This document shows, one piece after another, positions 1 to 36,800 of a DNA stretch of 64,000 bases. The notes under the pieces were generated by a model. The model searched no databases, was not told the DNA's origin, and worked only from the letters and a program-made list of their open reading frames with translations. The DNA comes from Nectonema munidae (taxonomy: Eukaryota > Nematomorpha > Nectonematoida > Nectonematidae), in NCBI GenBank assembly GCA_030549495.1, contig JAUIRK010000890.1, positions 290,001-354,000 on the forward strand, given 5' to 3'. The position numbers were made by a program, and so were the translations under genes. Every line of letters starts with the position of its first letter. Position 1 is the stretch's first letter.

Positions 1-759
1 GTTTCGTAAGCTGTGATGCTCTCCCTCTCGCCGCGCTCAACTTATCCATCTACTTTTTCACTTTGTCTTTGAGTCTTTCTCTGCCTCTCACTCTTCTCTC
101 TAGATATACTACACACACTATTTATGAATAATCAGAATAATAAATATTTTAAAAAATAAAATACTTAAATCCTTCATTTTATCCATAATATACTACTGCT
201 TTTCCCTACTCGACAAGGGAAAATTTATTCATCATCATCATCATCGTCAGCAGCAGCATCATCATCAGCATCAAATGCATTGTAATCATTATTCATCGAA
301 TGACTGATGGATGTGAAATTTAAATACATTAGAAGGTAAGGAAATAGAGAGAACTGAAAATGGTGCACACTCCTCCACTAATAAATAGGAAGAAAGTGTG
401 AAAAAAAGGCAACCACGACACAACTATTCGTAAGCTTTCTTGGCCTAGCAGAGTAGCAAGAAGTTTCGCAATACTGCGCCAAGAAAAGTTTGTATGTCTC
501 GAAGAATTTGAAAGAGATTCAAGCACGCACTCACATTCAGAAACAAACTCTCTTTGGAATCACAAACACACTTACACACACACACACACACATCATCCCT
601 TCGTTGTGTGTGATTTGTTCTAAACTTCAAGTTGTGTGTCTGTTCCTTCCTCTTATCCAATCAGGTTGCCTCGTACGGCAAACAAAGTTTCACCCCTACC
701 CACATCCTAAAACGCTCTTTCTTCCTGCATTGCTCACTTTTTGTAAAAATAATTTCTTG
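1..759 (+). promoter_or_regulatory. 5' flank and presumed 5' UTR of the glypican gene
   Basis: No gene is seen before the glypican start codon at 760. The stretch holds a pyrimidine-rich segment (about 20-105), an impure CAT/CAG triplet tract (229-273) and a short CA repeat (about 570-592). Reading frame stays open upstream of 760 without an in-frame ATG, so 760 is the first in-frame ATG and the most likely start. No TATA box or initiator could be assigned with confidence; the transcription start is unknown. Confidence 0.4.
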
Positions 760-26350
<25,591 letters not shown>

Positions 26351-29300
26351 CCTCGTGCTGCAAGCTAACATTTCGCTCAAAAGATGTTCGTTCTCTTCTG
26401 ATTCGTTTTCTCCTGCACAAAGTGCACATTTCTCGTGGCAAAAATCTTTACAATTTCCACGCTAATTAACTTAACTTTTATTTTTCACCATACTCAATCC
26501 CACGTCGCCATGTTTAGTAAGAAGGCGTTTTTCAAAAAAAACCAAAAAAAAAACAAAATACTTTTGTCAGAATTATTTTAGTAAAAACTTTCGCAAATCA
26601 TAAACGAACTTTATAATCGAAATTTAGAAATAGACTTAAAGGATTCTTTAATTGGCAAATTCCAAACGGAGGCACATTGAAGAACTTTTCTTTTTAAGTG
26701 TGTACGAGATGTTTTGTGTTATTTTATCCGTGTAGATCCTACTTTGTATTTGTGTGTGTCCATGCTATATATACATACATACAAATGAAGTATACAGATA
26801 CTTAATTCTTAAAAGAGCACACGTCACAAACTAATATATACATTTTTACGTTGACTCTCATCCCTCAAAAATGAACTGTCACTCCTTGAGGGCGTGTCCT
26901 TCTTGAAAATTTGTTTGTTATTCATTGGATATGAATACTGTGTATTATTCTGTATTATTACTATCGTCATTTCCATTTTATTGTGATTATATTTAAGCTT
27001 ATTGGATCCTTTTCTCATTTTTGTTAATAAATCATTTATATTTTTGTACAATTTTACACTTCTTCCTTTTCCCAAGAAGTAAAAAAAAGGAGGCGAGAAG
27101 AAGAAATACTTTACTTTGAAGATTCCAGTGAATCTTGAAAAATCTTCATGATTAGAAAGTTAAAAAGCCTTGCTCATATTTCAAGACAAGTGTGCACTTG
27201 TGCAAATAAAAGAATATATGTCAAGTTTACTTAGTATCCATAGAAGATATTTGAATTACGCTGTTGTTATGCCAATATAAGAAACCATGAATGTTTAAAA
27301 ATATAACATATCTTATTGAAAAATATAAAGAAAAGTGTTAGAACTCATCACAAAATAAATGAGAAACGTTTGAAACGAGCAAAGATATGTGGATATGCGA
27401 AAAAAGCTATAAAATTATTGAAACATAATAACTTAAACACACTGTGAAGATAGAGACTCTAGCTTTATTATTAAAATGAAATAATTTACCACTAATTCGC
27501 TAACTATCTGACTAACGCAATGACCTAATTAAAATAATTATATTTTTATTCATCAAATTATTACACCATTTTTAGTAAGAATAACTTTTTTTTTTAGTAA
27601 AATTTTTAGTGCATTTTCAACCCTATTTAACTCAAAATTATCTTATCTGGAAACTTTGATCACCAAACAAAAAATCTTGTAAACAAAACCAAATTGAATT
27701 CAATTTAAGTTCTTCAAAATAAAAAAAATTCTTTACCTCTACCGAAACATTTCAAATTATTTTTTTTAAATATATATCAAAATAAAAAATAAAAAATTTA
27801 CTTGTGGGAAAAAAGTAAATAAAAAACACTTGATGGCCTTTTTAAGGTTTAAACATAGAGAGTTCAAGCAAAATATTTTTATCAGATAACATTTATTAAA
27901 AAAAAAATTTTTTTATTGAAATTTTTCTATTCTATAATCCCAAATCTGAACACTTTTCTGGTCTAACATAACTGTTCAGAGAAGGCCAAACAGTCATAGG
28001 GTTTTTGAATAAACATGGTTTTTGCGTAAATTCGATTTTTATATAGTCCTGTCTTTTATGTCAAAGGATATCCAACAAAAATTTTAATTAAAACTCTATC
28101 TTTCTTATACACAGGTTTAATAATAATACTTAGAACCGATTTTTGACAATGTCACACATTTCATTTTTCTAAGCTTTTGCTTTCATTCCTTATTTTGTTT
28201 CCTACATATCACTCATTCATATATTTCCCCTAATATCCTGTACTCAATTTTTCATATGTTCAACTCATATCCACTAATCCGTACTAAATATTTCTTATTT
28301 GCTTTCTTTTGCCAATTAGTTCTAGTTTTTGCTCGCTCTCTCTGCTATGCTAATCCTGTTTGCATATAGTTTCAAATAATTTAGTAATTTTTCTCTTTTT
28401 GAATTGAATTTATGATAAAATATTCTGAAGTTATTTTTGAAAAGATTTCAAGAACAAAAATAATATTCAAATATCGCAATGGATTCTTTTTCCTATTTTA
28501 TGGGCACTCAGAAATCGATCGAGAATCCCTGGCCAACTGCAAAATTCCTGTTTTTAGAATGCTAAATCGCGCTAAGATTTATAATCAAAATAGCAGTCTT
28601 CCTTTTTATATCCACAATATCTTTTCCAGCAAGCACCTAAAGTCACAATCACATTATTCCCAGGGATTCAAGCATGGACTACATCAGTGATGTCAGTATC
28701 TTTTGGATATGATTGTTAATGATCAATTAACTTATTTCTCTGCATTAATAAATCTTAGCAACACAAATAGGCAATCTGTGCACGATATAGAACATTAATC
28801 TACTTACTATAATTCTTACTAGAATAGGATCTCACTCATATCTCAAACTATATGACGAAAGGAAACTTTTTTACTATCTTGTCGAAAAAATATTAGTTTG
28901 AAGAATCTGCAAACAAAGAATGATCGTTTTGCCTGCCTGTAATGTGATTGGAGAAAAAATAAGACGTTGTTATAGACAAATCAAGATAGCAACACGGCAT
29001 TCCTGAATTTTACGTAAGTAAAATGCTTATTCTTCAATGGATCTAGTTTTGTTATCATTGCTGCCTTCTTCCATAATCATATAAATTCACCGATTAATCG
29101 AGATATGAACAGAACGACAAGTTTGCTGGGATATAGTGTAATGAGTTAAAAATGTGTAAATTATAATTTTGAGTCTAATACGGCTTCTATCTACTACTTA
29201 TTCTACATAAAAATAAGAAAGTTCTAAGAAAACACAAAAAATTTGAATCAGGAGATAACAAATCTTTGAAACTTTCTCTTCTTTGATTGAGTATTTTAAG

Positions 29301-30550
29301 AAAAAATGAAATGCCACTCTGTCCTCAAATTTCATCTTGCATTTTTGCTCATAGAGAAAATGAAGTTTTTGTGTTAAGTGTGACTCAAAACCTAGAAACT
29401 TAATGAAAGAAAAGTTGTTGCAGAAATGGCTACACAAGTTAAATTCAAAGATGGCCTTGAAAGAAGAAAGTGCGTTTTGGGGTCATCACGCAAAAGTTTT
29501 ATCAATGGACACATTCGACATTTGTTCTAATGGATTTTCCAAAAAGTTTTCAAATCATCAACAATAAACGACATAAAAATTTGCAAAAATCACATAAAAA
29601 GTGAGATTTTATGTGACAAAAGATAGACTTTTTCAAAAAAACATATTTTTTCCTTCTTTCTACAGTACACTTACCTAAACAATCTCTTATGTTATTTGGA
29701 TTTGATTTTGATATTTATTTCAACACATATCGATATTATTAATATAGACGCAGCAGACAAGACTTCATAAAAAAATTAATTTTGATGTGTTAAAAAAGAT
29801 TTATGAGAAATTGATAAATAGGAATGAATTTGAATTAAACTAAATCCTTATAAAATTTTAACTTAATAATAACATACACTACAGTTTTTGCAATCTATGT
29901 AACTTTGAAGGAGAAATTTTGCTAATCTTTACAATTGTACAAAAACTCCAAAATCATTTTATGTTAGGTCCAGATATGAACAATTCACGTTTCTATTTCA
30001 TTGTTCGATGAGCTCTCTTTTACTTTGGGTTGCAATTTCATAATGCCCAACTTTTGATTATTGCTTGGAAGCTTATAAATTATAATTTATTTTTTAAAAA
30101 AATTTAATAATGCTGTAAAAGAATGGAACAAAGCCCAAGCTAATCCTGAAATAAATATTTAGCCAAAATCATAAAAAGCTATACTTTTTTTTTATTAAAA
30201 TATTTATTTATTGCAAGCTAGCTTTAGTTGCTTATTGATTAGTTATATGAGATCAATAACGCAGTGAACGTTTTTTTTTATAAAAAATAGTTTAAAGAAT
30301 TGTGATTTAAACATAAAATCAAAAGTATGTAGTACATTCACAACTTTTTTCATCAGAATATCATGATAATTTAATAAAAATGGAAAAAACAATTTTTTTC
30401 AAAATTTTAATATTTCTAAATTAGAACAATTTTAATGTAAAGAAAGAATTGTCAATAATTAATAAATTGTTTGATAGTTGATTTTCATTATCTTATGGTA
30501 TTACAGATATAGCGCTACTAATAATACATATGAAACTTTGTATCAACATT
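26351..30550. other. intergenic DNA between the convergent glypican and Wnt 3' ends
   Basis: Contains the presumed glypican 3' UTR, with AATAAA candidates at 27026-27031 and 27205-27210. The rest is AT-rich DNA without a recognised gene. Short open frames (for example 28412-28690) show no family signal. Confidence 0.6.
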
Positions 30551-30556
30551 TTTATT
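30551..30556 (-). terminator. candidate poly-A signal of the Wnt gene
   Basis: AATAAA on the minus strand, about 107 bases after the Wnt stop codon. Confidence 0.45.
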
Positions 30557-30662
30557 CCTTTTGAAAGAATATAGTAACATATTGCATAACATATGTGTTC
30601 CTTATGTTCCGGTATCTTTTTTAAAGAAGCTTTCGAAGAATGGCGACATTATGGAAGATTTT

Positions 30663-30865
30663 TCAGGCTTTGCAGATGTGCAATTCAGTCCAGATGTAAC
30701 ACTTTTTGCACTGAACATGACAACACCACCTGAATGTGCACCGGCAGTCATATTCCTTTAAAATGCTTCGAGTGATGAAACCATTTCCGCAACATATGTT
30801 GCTACAATGTGAGTTATCTCTAGAAGCATACAAATTGCATCTTCTCCCACCAGGACTATTTAATC
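30663..30865 (-). CDS. Wnt: Wnt last exon (C-terminal cysteine-rich domain)
   Basis: Acceptor TTTTTTTAG|GA, phase 1; stop TGA at 30665-30663. It encodes LNSPGGRRCN, NICCGNGF and CRCTFRWCCHVQCKKC, ending HICKA. Eleven cysteines have the spacing of the Wnt C-terminal domain that grips the Frizzled CRD. Confidence 0.95.
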
Positions 30866-33800
30866 CTAAAAAAAGAAGGATTTTCATTTTAATTGGGTTT
30901 AAAATAACTTCACTCTGTTGATTTGGCGCGAGTTTTTTTTAAAATGAAATAAACAAATCAATGTTTTAAGAAGGTTTTAGTAGTGAATTTTGTGCAATGG
31001 CTACAGCCATTAAAATGGAATCAGACTAGCATTCAACTAATTAACTAGATTTTTCAAATCAATAGTTCTTTTATTTAATTCAACTTTGTGTTGTACAGAT
31101 TTGCTTACATTTTTTAAGCTTTTATACGTAGAATATATAAAGTGAAATTTTGAGTACCTTGATCAGTGTTACAATAAAAACAACGTTTTAAAATTTTTTC
31201 ATGTATAAAATATCAATAAATTTATACCAATTTAAGCAAAAATTTGAAAAGTAAAACGTGTTCGGTAAAAAACGAGACCCATTTTGGCTGTGAACCCAAC
31301 ATTGTAAATAACGCTCACAAAAAATGTCTAAATTTCAGCCTGCTTAAAATAGTTAACCTATACTAATACATGATTCTATATAGCAACTTCGGACATCTGG
31401 AATCCACACGCTAAGACGTGCCTTTCCTTGACCGGATACCCTTCCTTACATCAATCGGATGGAATCAGGATTAAACAATAAGAAATTCTATTTCGGGTAC
31501 ACCAGGAATCGAACCCAAGACCCTTGGAGTGAAATCGATAAGGTCTAAACATCATGCTCCCGGCGCCCGTGGCAAATTAACATATTTTGACAATACGGAA
31601 CATGGCAGTTTCAAAATTGCATTTATTCAATTCACGATGAGAACAAAATGAGAGCATACCTAGATGAGAGTTGTTTCTGCAAAAGTTGGGAGACTTTTCA
31701 ATGTAAACCAATTCACTTGTTTTGAGTTGAAGACTAGAGTTTTTATCTAATATCAATGAATCCCCTTCTTGACTGAGAAACGCTAACCTGCCATATGTGT
31801 ACTTTGCTTTCAAACGAGAACTGACTTGAACAAAGGAAGTGAGAGATTTCCAACAAGTTTGAAGATTGCAGCTCCCACTTAACCCATGACAGGCACATCT
31901 GATATTTGTTAAAGCTTTGAGCGTCTAAGAAAGAAATGCGTGTGTTTAGCAAGCAAACTAGCACCTAGCTACACTTTTTGCAATGTAGCCATTAGAAAAC
32001 TTCCCAATTTTCGCGTACTTTTTGTTATAGATTGTCGGCCAATGGCATAGTGATTTGACCGTAGGGTTTGCTCACTGATTTTAGTTTAGATTACCAACTG
32101 TGAACATCTCTATCACCTATTCACTTATCAAAGAATATTCTTCCCTTAGATGCGATATCAACAATTAAAAAAAAAAAAAAAACTGAACTTTGAATTAAAC
32201 CTTGAGTTAAGGCTTTAAAAAAATATAAACTTTCATAAATCATATATTTATAATTTATCGTTTTTGCTAAAAAAAATATTTTTCATCTAAAGAGCACATA
32301 TGAACAAATTATGTGAAATAGACTACTATTGGAAAAGAGTGAGAAAGGGATATTTGGTAGGCATGCCCCAATAAATGGCCCTTAAATACGCCCTTGAATA
32401 TAAAAGACAAACTATACTTAAAAAAGATAAATTAATATATAGAAACAGAGTGGAAGATGTGTAAATAGAAGTCTACACGTCGTAAATATAAAAATAAAAT
32501 AAAATAAACTATATTTCACATATAGCACTTAAAAAAAGAAAAATAAAAATTGATAAAGAAACGGATTAGAAAATAAAACACATATGGGCAAGCGAAAAGC
32601 TATAGAATAATTTACTAAGGGAGGAGATAAAACTAAGAAAGTATTAGAGACTTTCATCTTTCATCTGTAGAAGAGAGTTTGGAGATATTCTAAGATTAGT
32701 TTTAATTAATTTTTTTCTCTTTAATTAATATTTGTGTAATATTTTGACTGAACTTGATGTAATTTAAAAGAATATGTTTGTGGAGTTTTTTTCTTCCTTA
32801 TTCATAATACTGTTGTTAACTAATTTCTTATGACAAAATGTCTTATCATGATTTTTTTTCTCCTTTTTTTTAATATCTTTTTCAAACTCTTCATTTTAAA
32901 GCTTTTATTGCTATATGCATGTTATATTATTCTTTATCACGGTGCGACAATAACCTATTAGGTTTGCTCCGCCATGCTATATCATGTTTTTAGGTTGATA
33001 TTATCTATAGATTCTGGGAAATTATTTTTTGATTTGAACATTTAAAAAGTTTTAGGTCCTCTCTGGCTACGCGTCATCAGATATAGGTCTACTATTTGAC
33101 AAAAAGGAATTCCTTAAATTTTCGATTTTAAAGATTGGCCACCTACCTACATGTCAATCAAAAGATGGAAGGGGTAGAGAAAACGCGCCTTTACCTTTCA
33201 CATTTCACTAAAAACTTCTTTAACTCTTTAACCCTTAAACTTAACTTAAACTTCCTAGCAGGTTAACTATTTTGAAGGGGGTAACTGTTGTGTTTGGGAA
33301 AAAAACATTTTCCAGGTTTCCTGGTAACCAACTATTTTTTAATCCTGCTTCAAAAATTTTAGCAAGAAGAAATTTGAGAAAAAAAAATTTCCAATAAAAA
33401 GTTTATTGCGATTATCTGAAAGGTCTTGACATTAATTCATTATACTTGAAGCGATTAAATGTTAGCGCAGAAGCTTTTAAAAAAATTCTGATAGCTTTTA
33501 TGAGAAAGTGGATATTTTTGATCGTGCCAAAAAATTAATTTAAAGATAATATTTGAAAATATATAAACTTTTGATCGAAAGATTATTAATCAAGATAGAT
33601 AAATAAAATTAAAGTTTCTTTTTGACTTCTTAAAGTTTCTCACAAATGTAGAAAACCATTGTTAGATTAGTGTAGCTTTAACGATAAAAAAGAAATATGT
33701 GTATCGATTCAAAAATAATTTTACTTTTTAAACAATTAAATTAAAAATTGATTAATCCAGAGAAGTAAATAATTAAATCCGAAAACAAAAAGTGTCAAAA

Positions 33801-36800
33801 ATAAGTTTTGTTCACTAATTTGTTAATTATTATTAATTAGTTAAGTTAAGAGGCAAGTAATTAATTTTAGTTGTCACAAATCTATTTTTTATTGAAGTCA
33901 GGAATGGAGCAGCTAAATTCACATGGGGAATAGTTGTTCTACGTGTGGTTAGTTGTCTTCAGGATAATTTTTAATGAACAGGATAGAGTTTGGGTACATA
34001 TCCCGGTACGCAAAGGGCCAACTTATGAACCAACATTGCACTAGAGGGCCGCGCCAAAAACATAAAAATCGGTTTTTATATAAAAAGCGTTTTTTTAATA
34101 ACTCTAAATATTATTCTATTTACTTAAACTGAATCCAAATTGCTGCATATATATATATATCATAAAATTAATCAATCCTATTATTCATAAATAACAAATC
34201 AATAAATTTGCGAAATTTTGACTGTTTTAATTTGATATCGTTAGTCTATTTTTCCTGAAAACTTTGCCATGTGGGCCGAAAAAGAAGAAGTTGAGTCAGC
34301 ACGCGGCCCTCAAGGGCACGGTTGAGAACCACTGCAAATACTACCCCAAGAAGATAAAATTTAAAAAAACGGTTAAGAAAGAGAGTTAAAAATTTATAAA
34401 AAAATAAATTAAATTGATTGATTAAAATTAAAAAAAGATTAAAAAATATTCTCTTTAAAAATTTCCTTATATTTTATTTTGGCACATTTGATACCCGATA
34501 AAGCAAACAGCATTAAGTCATTTAACACGAGAATACGTAAACCCGGAAAGGGCTAATATTTTTGAAAAGTGATAAAATCAGCCAATCATTTTCAAAGAGG
34601 TTTTATATAACGTAAAGCACGCTAAACTTAATTTATAGGACCCTGCTTTCACAAGTCTAGACATGTTTTGTGTGTTAAACGTTTAATGCAAATGAATAGG
34701 AAAGTTTGGATCAAAAATGTTATAAAATGTGAATGTAAATGCTAATGAATGTATGCAGGATTGCGCTAACATTCCTAGAATAAACTCTAACCCTAACCTT
34801 AACTCCAAAGTTAGGATTTCTATAATTTTACACAAGGCCCATCTGGGAATTGGGTGAGTACTTGTGAATCAACAACTATTATGAGTAAAAATGTGAACAG
34901 CCAAAATCAGCGTTTGAGTATGAAAGTTAAGCATTAGACGCCAATATCTCAAACAAGATGTGCAAAAGAGTGGACGAAAAGTGTGCTGACCTTTCTGCCG
35001 ACTTTGTTGTTGTGCTTGTTCATCAAGGATTTGGGATCTCGGGTGTGCCTTTCCCCAGCATCCATAAAATTTCTGGAGAGCAGGCAACCGACTTTGAGGA
35101 AGTCAGAGCAGTACTTGTTCTTGACAACAGGATCGCGTCTTTTCTTCGAACTCAAAAAACGAGCCACCATCGTGTCGCAAGAACAATTCAAGAATCCTCG
35201 GCTACACTCCTTCGTGATGTGGTGAGCGATGGATGCCGAGATTACGGAGTGGATGAAGGCCGTTTCCCTTGTGCTAACTAAACACGAAGTGCTCTCGTTA
35301 CAACGAACTTCGTCTTTATACGTAATTTTAAAAAATGTTCAATATCTTCCCTTTTTTTTTTGCAAATTTAAAAATTCCTCTGAGTTAGGATGCCTTCAAA
35401 ACGCTGGATTAGTTGGTGCCCATTTTGTGGAAAAAAAGGTTTCATTCTTTTTTTATTATATCTGTATTTCACTTAAAGGAATGATCTATCACATAATTGG
35501 ACACATATGAATCTTTACAATGAGGAATTTAATCCAGAATCGTTGTAACACTTCAAGCGCCAGATAATCTTCCCCCATATGTTTATTACTCAATAGAAGC
35601 TATGGAAATGCTTGTATATGTATGCCTCCTTTTTTATGAAAGTTTCCCAACCACAAAGTATATAAAATAATAAAATTTGAAAATACTTGTTCACTCTTAC
35701 AAAGAATCTAACTCGAAGGCTTTTACTAACATACCATAGCATTATTTGGTCATTTTTACATTTTTGCAAAAGCTATCGTATTTTGGGATTAAGTTAAATC
35801 TTTATAATTAATAATTTAGTTTAATTCAAATACATTTCAATTTTTTGTATTTTCCAAACAAAACTTGTTAACACATCAAAATTTCTCTGCAAAAGAGAAA
35901 AAGTTTCTTACATTTTTTTCATTCTTTCCACGAATAATTCTTCTTTTAAAATATATACTATTTTTACTTCTAAATTGTTTTTTTGTTCAAAATTGTCTTT
36001 TTTAAGTTCTAAAATGTCTTTTTTAAATTCTGAACGTTCTTCCTAAAATATAAAATAAAATTGAAAAAAGGCAATTTAGGACTTAAAAAAGACAAATTAG
36101 ATTTGAAAAAAGAAAATTTAGGACTTAAAAAAGACACATTTGAATTGAACAAAGACAATTTCGAACTAAAAAAGATAATTTTGAAGTAAAATGGTATATA
36201 TGGTGAAAAAGAGGATTTCAACACCTGACTTTCTACAAAAAGGCGATGAATCTAAAAAGTGTACGTATATTGATAATGAGTATCAGATTGGTACACTCAC
36301 ATTAAAATTAATGTTTCTAACGAAGATAAAAGATGGAAAAGTTGATCAAATGGCAATTTAAAATTAGTTAAAATCACAAAAAAGTTAAAATGCTTGGTAA
36401 AGTCAGACATAAAAATTATCATGATATTTTTATTATAAGAAATGACATTTCATATTTCTTTCACATCTCAAAACAAACTTTAAAAAGCGTCTTTACAAAT
36501 CTTGTTCAGATAGGACTTTTTTATCATGGCAGGAAGGTCGTCAGTTCTATTAAAAATCTCATCTCATTCTTAATGATTAGATTTATCATATACAAGTTTT
36601 GTAATATCACCGTAACATACTTATTTGATTAAAAAAAGACTTTATAAAAAACTGAAAAAATTTTTGACTGTCAGGGTTTTCCAAAAGAACTTTCGAAAAA
36701 ATTTAAAAATTTTGAATAAAAAAAAAATTTGGATTGTATTTACTCAAAAAATCGTTTTAATTTTTCTCAATATTTTGTAGAAAATATTTGGGATTATCGA

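Noticed and set aside
28412-28690. 92-codon open frame between glypican and Wnt
   Set aside because: No ATG context, splice signals or family motif were recognised. Open frames of this length occur by chance.
34780-34820. Interstitial telomere
   Set aside because: Only two or three telomere-like words, with variants. This is too short and irregular.
36009-36224. Open frame with a regular seven-residue repeat
   Set aside because: The regularity comes from 21-bp DNA repeats with inverted arms, not from a coiled-coil protein.
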